64,000 nt of DNA from Prevotella sp. oral taxon 299 str. F0039 (GCF_000163055.2 NC_022111.1:1240001-1304000); one strand, 5' to 3'; numbered from the stretch's first letter, positions 44,278-54,172 are shown. A program made the numbers and translations. Notes: generated by a model not told the origin, from the letters alone.

Positions 44278-44688
44278 TTATGTTTTTTTGAGCAAGAACG
44301 GCTCAAGAATAGCATCTAATTCCTCACTCCTTCCAAGACGATTGTTAATGATGCAAGCCACGTCTACACTGGCTCTAAAGCACAATTGTCGTGTAGTGGC
44401 ATTGTAAATGTCTTGATGAAAAGTGTAACGAATACCCTCTTTAGTGAGGTTGAGGCACGATTCGAAAGTGTCGTTGCTGCGCAATGGTGTTTTATATTGT
44501 AGGTTCATGCGAGCCACAACAGCATCGATTCCATTGTTATGAAGCTCTGTAAAGTTTGCACCAGCATGTTTTAAGAATTCGTGTCGTGTGTGTTCTATGT
44601 AGTGAAGATAGTTAGCATTGTTCACAATACCCTGCAAGTCGCATTCATAGTCACGAACGCTCATCTTCATTGTAAATACATATTCCAT
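44278..44688 (-). CDS. Acyl-CoA thioesterase, 4HBT/YbgC-like
   Basis: Hot-dog-fold thioesterase, 136 residues, cytoplasmic. The motif RDYECDLQGIVNNANYLHYIEHTRHEFL has the catalytic Asp and conserved D-x-x-G-x-V-x-N-x-x-Y pattern; the central strand (LQYKTPLRSNDTFESCLNL) is usual. The acyl substrate is unknown. It sits between DUF2851 (24 bases upstream) and dprA (31 bases downstream), all on the minus strand and likely one operon. Confidence 0.9.
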   Translation of the reverse strand: MEYVFTMKMSVRDYECDLQGIVNNANYLHYIEHTRHEFLKHAGANFTELHNNGIDAVVARMNLQYKTPLRSNDTFESCLNLTKEGIRYTFHQDIYNATTRQLCFRASVDVACIINNRLGRSEELDAILEPFLLKKT

Positions 44689-44712
44689 TTTTATCTTATT
44701 TAAATTTATATC

Positions 44713-46029
44713 TCACTTATTGTTGCTTGTCGTGCAAGAGCGCAAAAAATCGAATCCAAAACGGCATCTCAAGCAGTCTTTCTTTGTGCAATACTCGTTG
44801 TTTAGCTGAAGAAGAGCCTGAGTATCGCCTGCCGATTCGATCTTAAAACCACTTTTTTCCCAGTGCGTAATGATGTGGTTTTGTTCTGGTTGAAGCTGTT
44901 CCCACAATTCAATTGCATCGTTGCACAACTGCGCTTTGTTGCTATATTTGCCATAAGCGAACAGCAAAGGCACGATGGTGTTGATGATAATAAGTTCTAT
45001 CGAGCCTTTTGTTAGCTGTTTAGAAGTCTTTTTCGAGTGTGTTCCGAACGTGTAGTGATGTTGCCAATAGTTGCTTGTTTCAAAGCAAAACATCTTTTGA
45101 ATAGAGACAATGTCTTTGTTTTCGAGAATGGCTCGCCAACCTATTTGTCGCAGATGATATAGACTTGCTAGCTGAGCGATGCGTAGATGGGGGAAATTTT
45201 GTGGTCGAAGACGTAAAAATCTCCACTGCGAAGCCCTCATAGAAGACAGAGAAAACTTGTGCGAAAGATAGTTATACTCTTGCTCGAGTCTTGTGAAATA
45301 AGGGTCGTTTGCTATCTTTTGGCTCTGAACTTCATTCATCTGACTTTTATCTAACAAGCCCGCAAGTCCTAAAAACAATGCCTCAACCTGCAACAAGTCG
45401 TCTCGATGGTGATCTATTGCGTGCAATGGCACATTGAAAGCCCATTCTTCGAAGGCGTTATTGTTGATTCCAAAGCCGAAATTTCGTGCAAGGGTTACGA
45501 AGAAAACCTGCTCCCACGAGCTGTTACACTTGTCGAGTCGTTCAAAAATAGCCTTTGTTTTGCGTTCCAATCGCTCAGTTTGCAATGCGCAAAGCCACGC
45601 TCTTTGCTTAATTTTAGGCATGTTGGCAGCATGCAGATAGCATGGCGGTTGCTGTGTGTTGGGCTTGATTAACTTTTGATAAGAGGTCTCTATTTGAGGC
45701 GGAATGGTAAGCTTTATTTGTTCTAATTGTCGTCCTTTGCTCGTTATGGCAGTGGTGTCAATCTCTGCACATACATGAAGAATGACGTTATCGTAGCGTT
45801 CATCGGTGTCGTGATGATGCAAAAACCATTCTGAAGCCTTGCAATGAATCTCTACATTGCCCACCCATTCGGTGTTGTCGATTCGTATTTTCGCATTGAA
45901 AAAGTCGGGACCAGCGTTAGTGTTATACCTCCCTTGATCGATTATTTCAACGTTTTTGCCCTCTGTTGTAACGAACTTTGAGAGCGAAAATAGTTTGTTT
46001 TTCCAAATGTAGTGTAGCAGTTGTTCCAT
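44713..46029 (-). CDS. DUF2851 family protein
   Basis: 438 residues, conserved in Bacteroidetes, function unknown. Recognised from EQLLHYIWKNKLF, the motif GRYNTNAGPDFFNAKIRI, and VGNVEIHCKASEWFLHHHDTDERYDNVILHVC, which resembles a nuclease-like core. It ends with a cysteine cluster (CTKKDCLRCRFGFDFLRSC) suggestive of metal binding. First gene of a minus-strand group with the thioesterase, dprA and dusB. Its neighbourhood with dprA hints at DNA metabolism, but that is only context. Confidence 0.88.
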   Translation of the reverse strand: MEQLLHYIWKNKLFSLSKFVTTEGKNVEIIDQGRYNTNAGPDFFNAKIRIDNTEWVGNVEIHCKASEWFLHHHDTDERYDNVILHVCAEIDTTAITSKGRQLEQIKLTIPPQIETSYQKLIKPNTQQPPCYLHAANMPKIKQRAWLCALQTERLERKTKAIFERLDKCNSSWEQVFFVTLARNFGFGINNNAFEEWAFNVPLHAIDHHRDDLLQVEALFLGLAGLLDKSQMNEVQSQKIANDPYFTRLEQEYNYLSHKFSLSSMRASQWRFLRLRPQNFPHLRIAQLASLYHLRQIGWRAILENKDIVSIQKMFCFETSNYWQHHYTFGTHSKKTSKQLTKGSIELIIINTIVPLLFAYGKYSNKAQLCNDAIELWEQLQPEQNHIITHWEKSGFKIESAGDTQALLQLNNEYCTKKDCLRCRFGFDFLRSCTTSNNK

Positions 46030-46053
46030 GGTTAAGACGTAGTTTGAATGTTA

Positions 46054-46061
46054 CAAAGTTA
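46054..46061 (-). promoter_or_regulatory. -7 element of DUF2851
   Basis: Reverse strand TAACTTTG (TAnnTTTG), 24 bases before the start codon. Confidence 0.5.
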
Positions 46062-46162
46062 ATTATTTTTTATTTGTTATGCAATAGAAAAGAACGAGAA
46101 CCTTTGGTAATGAAATAAATGAGTAAAGTCTTTGTGTAGAGGCTATTAACCCTTTGTTTTTG

Positions 46163-46250
46163 AAAAGCATTGATATTGTGTTTCAAAAGCAGTCCTTTTA
46201 GATTGTAAAAACAATGCAATTGAGAGGTAAAATCATTGCTTTTGAAGATC
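46163..46250. repeat. 22-bp periodic array F (four units)
   Basis: Units at 46163, 46185, 46207 and 46229, exactly 22 bp apart: AAAAGCATTGATATTG, AAAAGCAGTCCTTTTAG, AAAAACAATGCAATTG, AAAATCATTGCTTTTG. Confidence 0.87.
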
Positions 46251-46397
46251 AATAAAAAAGATGTGATTTTGTATATAAAAAAATAGAATATCAAAAAAAG
46301 TCTGTATTTATTTCTATAATCATACTGGTTAGACGTTAAAAAAATAATTATTTTGAACAAATCCATATTAAAATAATATGATATTATAGTTTTTTTG

Positions 46398-46405
46398 TAT
46401 TTTTG
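46398..46405 (+). promoter_or_regulatory. -7 element of the second SusC operon
   Basis: TATTTTTG (TAnnTTTG), about 100 bases before the SusC ATG. The long AT-rich leader could carry regulation. Confidence 0.45.
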
Positions 46406-46505
46406 CATGCGAGAATTTTAAATACTCAAGGAGTTTTTTTGTTTATCTTTCTGTAGTGATACCATAAGATAAATCAAGATTTCGTAACAAAAAAAATAAT
46501 CATTA

Positions 46506-49500
46506 ATGACAAGAAAGAGTGCATCAAGCCAAACAAGAAAAATGTTTTTCTTGTTTTTATTTAATGCTGTCCTCCTATTTTTTTCTCATTCTTTGAATGC
46601 AGGAGCACAAGTATTAAACAAAAATTTCTCTATCTCTTTTAAAGAAAAGAGCGTTGCTTACATCTTAGATTTCTTATCTAGTAAAGGCGAATACAAGGTG
46701 AATTATACCGATGATGTGAAGAACGACTCATTAACTCTAACAATATCATTTGATAATGTGGATGAATTGAGTGCTGTTCAAAGCGTTTTGAAAGGTACAT
46801 CTTTTACCTATAATGTAGATGGAAAAGCTATTAATGTGTTCAAAATGCAAAAGAACACAGCAGGTAAATACACCCTTAAAGGCTTTGTAAAAGATAAAGA
46901 TGGTGGAGGTGTTCCACTTGCTACAGTGCAAATTAAAGGTACTTCGATAGGAACAAGTGCCGACATGGATGGTAACTTTACACTTCTTGTAGATAAAGAA
47001 CATGGTGATGTAACCATATCGAGCGTTGGTTATGAAACAAAAACGCTTAAATACGACACCAATAAACATTTAACAATAACCCTTCCTTCATCGGCTTATA
47101 TGGTGGGCGAGGTGTCGGTTATTGCTTATGGTAAACGAAATACACGTGAACAAGTGGGTGCAATTGGTTCAGTTAAAGCCGAAGACCTACAAAAAACACC
47201 CTCACCCAGTGTAGAAAACCTTCTTCAAGGTCGTGTAGCTGGTGTGGATATTACCAACCTTTCGGGCTCTCCTGGTGGTAGAGGATCGAAGATTACGATT
47301 CGTGGTTTTAGCTCATTGAACCAAAAAGGCGTGAACGATGGAACACCATTGTTCGTTATCGATGGTGTACCTGTAACGAGTGGATCGTCTGAAAGCACTG
47401 GAGGTATCAACCCATTGTCGGGCTTAGACCCCTCAAGTATCGAGAGTGTGCAAGTGTTGAAAGATGCTGCTTCGGCTTCTTTGTATGGTTCGAGAGCAGG
47501 AAATGGTGTGATTTTGATTACAACTAAAAAGGGTAAGGCTGGTAAGTCGGAAGTGAATATCAACGTTTCGCAATCGCTTTCGTGGCTACCAAATACTCCA
47601 ACACAGATCTTAGGTAAAGGAGAAAGAGAAATTGCCTTGCTAATGGCAAAGCAACAACGCACTTCTCACTATGATTATATCACCGATAAACTTGTTTCCC
47701 CCAATTCTTATAAAGACTCATACGGCTGGAGTATTGACGGGGATGGTGCTTATGACTATCTTTGGAGAAATGGTAATGTGGTGGAAGGAGACAGACGTTT
47801 GCCTTCTATTGCACAAGACTCGTTGAACACCTTCTATAATAATAGAACCAACTGGTGGAAATATGCCTTCAGAGTTGGACGTGTTACTAAGGCAGACGTA
47901 CAGCTTTCGGGCGGTACAGAAAATGTGCGCTATCTAGTAAATGGTGGCGTTTACGATGAAACTGGTATCATGATTAGCTCTAACTTCCGTAGATATAGCT
48001 TGTTAACCAACTTGGATTTCAACCTATCTACAAAGTTAAGCTTGTACTCAAGAATTAACTTAACCTACACAACTCAAGAGGCTGGCTCAGATATGGGACG
48101 TGTTCAAGGTCTTACTTTCGATCCTAAACGAACCCCTACTGTGCTCCCTGGTAAAGGAAGTATTGCTGAAAAAGAAGCTCTTAAGCAGTTACGTGATATC
48201 GATAAAACCAACTCTAACTATAATATGAGAATGAGCTTAGGTTTGAACTATCAAATCCTTAAAGGCTTGAAGTTTACCTCTTCGTTCTCGTTAGACCAAT
48301 ACTTTACACGTGTTTATACCTTCACTCCAACCTATTTGAAATACGACAAGTTGTCTGAAGCACAAGGTTCGAACATCGCTATGACTGGTATTCAAACCGA
48401 AAACTTGCTTACCTACAACCTAAATCTACCTCATGAGCAGAAATTAGAGTTGTTAGCTGGTATGACATATAACTACGATTTGCTTCAAAACCTAACAGGT
48501 TCGGCAAAGGGTGGACCAACAAATAAGGTGAAATTTCCTGGAGAAGGCTGGCCAAGTCTTATCAACGACGGTTCGGGAACACCTAAAGCAGCTCAAACTT
48601 TCTTAGCAAACAAAGAAGAGCAAGCAATGCTTAGCTTCCTTGGACGTGTGGCTTATAACTATAAGAAGAAATACCTTGCAGAGCTATCATTACGTTCAGA
48701 TGGTTCAAGTGTGTTTGGAAAAGATGTGCGTTGGGGTACTTTCCCATCAGTTGGACTAGGTTGGGCGTTTACAGAAGAACCTTATTTAAAAAAGCTTTGG
48801 TGGCTAAGTTTCGGTAAACTTCGTGCATCTTGGGGTAAATCAGGACAAAAGTTCCAAGAACCATACATTGCTCTTGGTGTGATGCAAGAAAGCGAAAAGT
48901 TCAATGGGGCATTAGGATTGATTCCTCAATCAATGGCAAATAAAAAACTAACATGGGAAGAAAGCGATCAATACGACTTGGGTTTAGACCTTCAGTTGCT
49001 CGATTATCGTCTTAAATTCAAAATAGATTACTATTATAAGTACTCAAGTAAGCTATTAATGCAAGCATATCTCCCTGGTAATGTCTTCCTTTCAGACCGT
49101 GTATGGGATAACGCTTCTGCTATCTCTAACGAGGGTATCGAGTTCGAAGTACAAGGAGATTTGATTAGAACAAAAGAACTTACTTGGTCGGTAGGCTTGA
49201 ATTTGAGCCACAACCGCAACAAGTTGAGACAGACATATAATGGAGAAGACCTTAATGATAAGGTGCTTGGACGTCCCGTTTATGGTATTTATACCTATAA
49301 AGACGAGGGAATTGTGCAAAGAGAAGAGGATATTCCTACTTATTATAACGCAACAGGTAAGTTGATGCCACTATACTTCCAGTCGGCAAATAACCCACTT
49401 GGAGTAGGAGGAAGAAAGATTAAAGACCAAAACTTTGATGGTGTTATCGACGAAAAAGACCTTTACTATGCCGGAAGTACATTGCCAGCAGTGTATGGAG

Positions 49501-49991
49501 GTATCAATTCTCACCTCGAATGGAAAGGCTTTAATGTTGATGTTCTATTCAGTTACACTCTCGGAAGAAAGGTAATGAATATGTATAGAGGTGGTGCTTA
49601 TACCTTTACTAAAGAGTTTGGTGTGATTATGAACAGCTTTAATGAAAAGGACTTCTGGACTCCTACCAACACAAATGCGAAGTATCCTTCACTTCATTAT
49701 GCTGATAAAGACTATATCGGACAACATGATGGTAACGTAGACTCAAACATCGAAAACATCAGTTTCTTACGTCTTAAACAGCTTGTAGTGGGCTATCAAT
49801 TGCCAAAGAAATGGCTAAAGGGATTCTTTATTAAAGACATCAACCTTTATTTAAGTGGTGAAAACCTCTTTATGTTAAGCAATTACTCTGGATTAGACCC
49901 AGAGATTATCAATCCTTACACTGGTAAAGATGATGGAACACAATATCCATTAAATCGTAAAGTTACATTCGGTGTTAATCTAAAATTCTAA
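46506..49991 (+). CDS. SusC/RagA family TonB-dependent transporter with STN domain
   Basis: Outer-membrane importer, 1161 residues. Signal peptide to about residue 35 (HSLNAGA-QV). An STN (secretin/TonB N-terminal) domain at about 38-115 (ISFKEKSVAYILDFLSSKGEYKVNYTDD ... VDGKAINVFK) is followed by a CarboxypepD_reg-like domain (KGFVKDKDGGGVPLATVQIKG), the plug (VENLLQGRVAGVDITNLSGSPG, ITIRGFSSLNQ, IESVQVLKDAASASLYGSRAGNGV) and the barrel ending TFGVNLKF. STN domains usually contact a FecR-type anti-sigma factor; none is encoded nearby. First gene of a six-gene cluster that lacks glycosidases, so peptides or another non-glycan cargo are plausible. Confidence 0.94.
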   Translation: MTRKSASSQTRKMFFLFLFNAVLLFFSHSLNAGAQVLNKNFSISFKEKSVAYILDFLSSKGEYKVNYTDDVKNDSLTLTISFDNVDELSAVQSVLKGTSFTYNVDGKAINVFKMQKNTAGKYTLKGFVKDKDGGGVPLATVQIKGTSIGTSADMDGNFTLLVDKEHGDVTISSVGYETKTLKYDTNKHLTITLPSSAYMVGEVSVIAYGKRNTREQVGAIGSVKAEDLQKTPSPSVENLLQGRVAGVDITNLSGSPGGRGSKITIRGFSSLNQKGVNDGTPLFVIDGVPVTSGSSESTGGINPLSGLDPSSIESVQVLKDAASASLYGSRAGNGVILITTKKGKAGKSEVNINVSQSLSWLPNTPTQILGKGEREIALLMAKQQRTSHYDYITDKLVSPNSYKDSYGWSIDGDGAYDYLWRNGNVVEGDRRLPSIAQDSLNTFYNNRTNWWKYAFRVGRVTKADVQLSGGTENVRYLVNGGVYDETGIMISSNFRRYSLLTNLDFNLSTKLSLYSRINLTYTTQEAGSDMGRVQGLTFDPKRTPTVLPGKGSIAEKEALKQLRDIDKTNSNYNMRMSLGLNYQILKGLKFTSSFSLDQYFTRVYTFTPTYLKYDKLSEAQGSNIAMTGIQTENLLTYNLNLPHEQKLELLAGMTYNYDLLQNLTGSAKGGPTNKVKFPGEGWPSLINDGSGTPKAAQTFLANKEEQAMLSFLGRVAYNYKKKYLAELSLRSDGSSVFGKDVRWGTFPSVGLGWAFTEEPYLKKLWWLSFGKLRASWGKSGQKFQEPYIALGVMQESEKFNGALGLIPQSMANKKLTWEESDQYDLGLDLQLLDYRLKFKIDYYYKYSSKLLMQAYLPGNVFLSDRVWDNASAISNEGIEFEVQGDLIRTKELTWSVGLNLSHNRNKLRQTYNGEDLNDKVLGRPVYGIYTYKDEGIVQREEDIPTYYNATGKLMPLYFQSANNPLGVGGRKIKDQNFDGVIDEKDLYYAGSTLPAVYGGINSHLEWKGFNVDVLFSYTLGRKVMNMYRGGAYTFTKEFGVIMNSFNEKDFWTPTNTNAKYPSLHYADKDYIGQHDGNVDSNIENISFLRLKQLVVGYQLPKKWLKGFFIKDINLYLSGENLFMLSNYSGLDPEIINPYTGKDDGTQYPLNRKVTFGVNLKF

Positions 49992-49997
49992 AAGAGT

Positions 49998-51545
49998 ATG
50001 AAGAAATTATTGCTTATAGGTGCTATGGGGTTAACCCTTGCATCGTGTAATCTAGATATATTACCAGAAAACGGTTTGACTTATTCAAACTCTTTCGAAA
50101 CAGAACGTGAGTTAAACACCACAACTTCGTCAATTCTATATTACATAAACACAACAATTGGAGAGAATGCGATCTTCGCTATGGCTGGAGTTAAAGCCGA
50201 TGCACTATTAGATGGAACTCAAGTTCGTGAGTGGAACCCACGCACAGTCATTGGTAGTGAGTATTCATGGAAAGGCTTATACGATATAATCTTTGAGTCG
50301 AACCTATTGTTAGACAATATTTATAGAACGCAAGGTCTAACCACTGAGCGTGAAAACTACCACAAAGGACAGGCTGAATTTGGTTTAGGTTTGGCATACT
50401 TTATGCTTGCTCAACGCTATGGAGATGCTATTATCACTGAGAACTCAAGTGCAATTAAGCCTTATCCTTTGTCAACTCAGAGCGAAGTGCTCAACACTGC
50501 GATTGAACATGCAAAGAAAGCGTATGACTTGTTGCCTACTCATGAAAACCTAAAGGATATCAATGGGGCAGTAGTTACCAATCGTCAGGTAGCTTCTAAG
50601 GGTACAGCAGCGGCTCTATTGGCACACTTGTATGCTTGGAGAGGTAGCGTAACAGAGTTGTATTCGCTACAAGGTAACGCACAAGAGGATTATAAAAATG
50701 CTGTGAATTATGCTTCGATAATTATCAATAATCAAGCAGGTCACTACGAATTGTGCAGCAGTCCTGAAACACTATGCGAATATTTGTCTGATCCAAGCAA
50801 AACAAATCCAGAGGCAATATTTAGTCTTTACTTCGATAAAACACGTTCTTCGAATGTAACTTCGCCTAACACAATTGCACGAAACTACGTGAGTTGGCCT
50901 GTAAAAGAAGATCAGCAATTAGCCGATTTGCCCACAACTACGCAGTTTAGTCTATACAAACAAACCATAAACGATTTGTTTCCTGATGCAACAGACCAAC
51001 GTTTGCAAGCATTTTTCTATCAGTTCGACCAAGCTCATAACATAAATGGCGTTGATTATGCCATCATGTACAAGTTCAGAAAGGCGATAATGGATCCCGA
51101 TCAGTATTCTGCAAGCGGCGTAAGCTATAGAACTGTAGACGCAGATTATGTTTATTGGCGTTTAGCCGACATCATATTGTTACGTGCTGAGTGCTATAAT
51201 AAGCTCGGAAACACTGCTGATGCCACCACAGACTTGAACAAAATACGCACAAGAGCGGGTGCTTTAACCTATCCATCTACATACGATACAGATGGATTAA
51301 AGAAGGCAATATATCTCGAAAGAGTGAAAGAATTCATCGGAGAGAACGACGCTCGCTATGCAGATATCGTGCGAAACAATTACATTAAGGAAGAATTGCA
51401 AGGTAAGTTCACCCTTCTTACAGCACAAGACATCAAGAATGGTGCCCTATTCTTACCACTTCCTAAAGACGCTTGGCAAGATAAAGACGGACACATCACC
51501 AACACTTTGCTCCGTGAAAAGCCTTATTGGCAAGCTTACAACTAA
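49998..51545 (+). CDS. SusD/RagB family lipoprotein
   Basis: Surface substrate-binding partner of the SusC protein just upstream (6-base gap). 515 residues, lipobox TLASC (C17). It has SusD-type helical repeats (FGLGLAYFMLAQRYGDAIITE) and the C-terminal block VYWRLADIILLRAECYNKLGNTADATTDLNKIRTRAG followed by IYLERVKEFIGENDARYADIVR. Length is normal. The ligand is unknown; the downstream peptidase suggests peptides. Confidence 0.94.
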   Translation: MKKLLLIGAMGLTLASCNLDILPENGLTYSNSFETERELNTTTSSILYYINTTIGENAIFAMAGVKADALLDGTQVREWNPRTVIGSEYSWKGLYDIIFESNLLLDNIYRTQGLTTERENYHKGQAEFGLGLAYFMLAQRYGDAIITENSSAIKPYPLSTQSEVLNTAIEHAKKAYDLLPTHENLKDINGAVVTNRQVASKGTAAALLAHLYAWRGSVTELYSLQGNAQEDYKNAVNYASIIINNQAGHYELCSSPETLCEYLSDPSKTNPEAIFSLYFDKTRSSNVTSPNTIARNYVSWPVKEDQQLADLPTTTQFSLYKQTINDLFPDATDQRLQAFFYQFDQAHNINGVDYAIMYKFRKAIMDPDQYSASGVSYRTVDADYVYWRLADIILLRAECYNKLGNTADATTDLNKIRTRAGALTYPSTYDTDGLKKAIYLERVKEFIGENDARYADIVRNNYIKEELQGKFTLLTAQDIKNGALFLPLPKDAWQDKDGHITNTLLREKPYWQAYN

Positions 51546-51565
51546 TACATTTGAATTTAAAAGAA

Positions 51566-52210
51566 ATGAATATGAAAAGTATGAAATATTTCTTTGGTGC
51601 GCTTTCGTTCGTTGCTTCTACCTTTATGGCAACCAGTTGTACCGATTATAACTTAATAGATACAGGCGTAGCAAATGGAGATCACCAAACAACTATGTGG
51701 GAATACTTCAAAACCGACCCATATAATTGGGACTCATTGCGTGTTATGGCAGAGCGAGCAGACTTGGTTTCGGTGTTCCAAGGCACCAGTTCTTATGGCA
51801 AAGACATCACCTTCTTTGGTATAACCAACCACAGCATACGTCGCTATTTGTATGCTAATGGCTTGAAAAAAGTATCTGATATTCCTGTAGAAGATTGTAA
51901 AACATTCATTCTTAACAGCATCTTGCCAAAGAGAATCATGTTAGATGAATTCAAAACAGGTGTGAAGTCTTCTGGTGCGAGCAATCCAATAGGAACAGGA
52001 GGCGAAACCTTTACAATGGCATCTAACAACCCTTTGTGGATATATACATTTAGAGAAGATTATAATAATGTACCCAACGCAGGACCATTGCAAATATATC
52101 TTGTTTCAAGTACAACAACAAAAACTTCACATGTGGCATCTTCTAACATCCAAACGCTTACAGGTGTGGTGCATTCACTTGATTATAACTTTAGTTTAAA
52201 AGACTTTTAA
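51566..52210 (+). CDS. Fasciclin-like lipoprotein
   Basis: A 214-residue lipoprotein (ATSC, C25) from the ATG at 51566. The body matches a fasciclin (FAS1) fold: YNWDSLRVMAERADLVSVFQGTSSYGKDITFFGITNHSIRRYLYANGLKKVSDIPVEDCKTFILNSILPKRIMLDEF, ending with an LTGVVHSLDYNF segment like the FAS1 H2 box. Such domains mediate adhesion or protein contacts. Third gene of the operon, 20 bases after SusD; it may be a surface accessory of the transporter. The ATG at 51572 is an alternative start, and the open frame back to 51527 would overlap susD. Confidence 0.78.
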   Translation: MNMKSMKYFFGALSFVASTFMATSCTDYNLIDTGVANGDHQTTMWEYFKTDPYNWDSLRVMAERADLVSVFQGTSSYGKDITFFGITNHSIRRYLYANGLKKVSDIPVEDCKTFILNSILPKRIMLDEFKTGVKSSGASNPIGTGGETFTMASNNPLWIYTFREDYNNVPNAGPLQIYLVSSTTTKTSHVASSNIQTLTGVVHSLDYNFSLKDF

Positions 52211-52213
52211 TTT

Positions 52214-52675
52214 ATGAAAAAAAGAACTCTAAATATCACATTATTAGCATTTTTTGCTATTCTTACTATCTGCGTCACATCGTGTAGCAAGGTAAAAGTG
52301 GGCTATTTACGAACCTCTAGTGCTTCATTTACACCAGACTCGATGATTGTTGTTCGTCATCTTGATACTGAAAGCGATCGTTTTATCAATAAAACTCCAT
52401 GGATATCTACCCGCATTCAAGGTGTAGCTGGAACCAATCCACTTAACTATGAGTTTGCAGGAGTAGAGACTTCTGACGGTGGAGACGCTACTGCTTTCGA
52501 GCAATTAGTGAAAGAAAAGAGAATAAGAGTAGAGGGTGGACTTGTTCTTATCTTTCAAGATGCTGTCGAAAAGCTAACGAATGGCAGATATGCTATAAGT
52601 ATTAAGGTGTACAACGACGACCATTCTAGCGTTCTCAAGAATGCCTTTAAGGTGATTGTTCAAGATGAAGAATAA
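52214..52675 (+). CDS. Small operon lipoprotein, unknown function
   Basis: 153 residues, lipobox TICVTSC (C24), begins 3 bases after the fasciclin-like gene. A single beta-rich domain (ASFTPDSMIVVRHLDTESDRFINKTPWISTRIQGVAGTNPLNYEF ... GGLVLIFQDAVEKLTNGRYAISIKVYN) of Ig-like character. It occupies the SusE/SusF position of the cluster and could be a third surface component. I do not recognise the family. Confidence 0.75.
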   Translation: MKKRTLNITLLAFFAILTICVTSCSKVKVGYLRTSSASFTPDSMIVVRHLDTESDRFINKTPWISTRIQGVAGTNPLNYEFAGVETSDGGDATAFEQLVKEKRIRVEGGLVLIFQDAVEKLTNGRYAISIKVYNDDHSSVLKNAFKVIVQDEE

Positions 52676-52743
52676 ACCGAAAAGAAAGAGATGAGCCTAG
52701 AATAGGCTGTTTATAAACGAATCATATAACACAAAGAACGAAT

Positions 52744-54072
52744 ATGAAGAAGATATTTTTAATGCTATTTGCACTCCTTTCATTGGTGGCAAAGGCACAA
52801 ACAGCAAATAATAATGCCTCTGTGGGCAATAAAGGAATTGTGTTTTTTAATGGTAGTTTCGCTGAAGCTTTAGCCGAAGCAAAGAAAACTAACAAGGCTC
52901 TTTTCGTGGATTTCTATGCTGTTTGGTGTGTTCCTTGCAAGCAAATGGCAAAGAATGTGTTTACATTAGAAGAGGTTGGAGATTATATCAACAAGCACTT
53001 CATCAGCTTACAGATAGATGCAGAGAAGCCAGAAAACGTAGAAATAGCTAAACAATATAAGGTAGAAGCCTATCCAACTGTGGCATTTATTGATGCAGAG
53101 GGAAAGCCTTTATCGGTCAATGTTGGTGCTTTGAACAAGCAAGAGCTATTAGATGCGGCTCAAATTGCAGCAGGCGAGAGTGTAAGTTTCGACGACTTAT
53201 ATAAGAAGTACAAAACTAATCCAGAAGACTTAGCTGTTCAACAAGAACTACTTCTTAAGGCTCCCAGTTTCTTGCAGGCGCAAGATGGTATCGAAGCAGA
53301 TAAGTGGGTGACTCGAATTCAAAAGATATACCACAACTATGTGGCAACAAAGAATCCCAAAGAGCTTATTAATGCCAACGACTATCGCATCATTCTCACT
53401 CTTGAAGGCGAAGATAATAAAGAGCACAAGTTAGGTATTGTGAACATGATTAACAGCAATATCGACGAGTGGACCAAAGCTCTTGGCAAGGCACCAGCTT
53501 TCTATATTGTTGAAGCAAACGATGCTTTTGCAGAAGACTATGCTAAAGAAGCTAACATTAAGTATAAAGAATATGTCAACAACGTAAAGAGTCTTTATGC
53601 AAAAGCTTATAGCATTATTGCTCAACCAGGCGTTAATTCTTACGAGCATGCACAGCTTTATAACGATGCTTTGTATAATCTTTATAAGAACAAAGACGTT
53701 AAAGGGTATATCAAGGCAATGCAACAGTTGTTCGAAAAGATGGGAACAGCAGCTCAACCATCCGACTTTGGCAAGGCAGCTCAAAACCTTTACAATGCAG
53801 CTGCAAAGAGTTTGAAAAACGAAGACCATCAACAAGCTATCCAATGGGTAACAAAAGCTCTTCAAGGAGACGATGCAGTGATGGACAGAGTGAACTATAT
53901 TGTGATGATTGGCGATTCTTATCGTGCGCTGAAAAACTACAGCAAGGCTCGTGAATACTATAACCAAGGCTTCGCAGAGTCGCTCAGAATGGAGAATATG
54001 GAAATGCCACAAGCAATGGTTCAAGGTGCTATTAAGCAGAAACTTGCTACTCTTGACTTACTCGAAAAATAA
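52744..54072 (+). CDS. Periplasmic thioredoxin-fold protein with helical C-terminal domain
   Basis: 442 residues, signal peptide 1-18 (LVAKA-QT). A thioredoxin domain (about 33-140) carries the redox motif W-C62-V-P-C65 and the cis-proline EAYPTVAF. A helical, TPR-like region follows (AQNLYNAAAKSLKNEDHQQAIQWVTKALQGDDA ... ALKNYSKAREYYNQGF). Probably a thiol-disulfide reductase in the periplasm. Fifth gene of the SusCD cluster; it may keep peptide substrates or the transporter components reduced. A terminator with a long stem follows it directly. Confidence 0.87.
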   Translation: MKKIFLMLFALLSLVAKAQTANNNASVGNKGIVFFNGSFAEALAEAKKTNKALFVDFYAVWCVPCKQMAKNVFTLEEVGDYINKHFISLQIDAEKPENVEIAKQYKVEAYPTVAFIDAEGKPLSVNVGALNKQELLDAAQIAAGESVSFDDLYKKYKTNPEDLAVQQELLLKAPSFLQAQDGIEADKWVTRIQKIYHNYVATKNPKELINANDYRIILTLEGEDNKEHKLGIVNMINSNIDEWTKALGKAPAFYIVEANDAFAEDYAKEANIKYKEYVNNVKSLYAKAYSIIAQPGVNSYEHAQLYNDALYNLYKNKDVKGYIKAMQQLFEKMGTAAQPSDFGKAAQNLYNAAAKSLKNEDHQQAIQWVTKALQGDDAVMDRVNYIVMIGDSYRALKNYSKAREYYNQGFAESLRMENMEMPQAMVQGAIKQKLATLDLLEK

Positions 54073-54083
54073 TTTTTAAGATT

Positions 54084-54172
54084 AACGAGCCAATTAAAAG
54101 CGTTCTTTTTTATATCGAACAGTATTAACATTATAATGTTATTCTTTTTAATTGGCTCGTTTCTTTTTTCTC
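54084..54172 (+). terminator. Terminator or attenuator before the M16 peptidase
   Basis: AACGAGCCAATTAAAA (54084-54099) pairs perfectly with TTTTAATTGGCTCGTT (54146-54161), with a smaller palindrome TAACATTATAATGTTA (54125-54140) inside the loop, then TTCTTTTTT. It ends only about 16 bases before the peptidase ATG, leaving no room for another promoter. Confidence 0.75.

Larger units (their letters stand above)
46030..46505. other. Divergent intergenic region with periodic array
   Basis: 476 bases. DUF2851 promoter near 46054, the 22-bp array F (46163-46250), an AT-rich stretch with no recognisable gene, and a TATTTTTG -7 element (46398-46405) for the SusC gene. The 112-codon minus-strand frame across the array is not a credible gene. 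Confidence 0.7.

Noticed and set aside
44247..44315. Upstream start for dprA
   Set aside because: It would overlap the thioesterase gene and adds 23 residues not seen in DprA proteins; the ATG at 44246 fits.
46070..46408. 112-codon minus-strand reading frame
   Set aside because: AT-rich, low-complexity translation running across array F with no recognisable domain; it is a by-product of the repeats and base composition.
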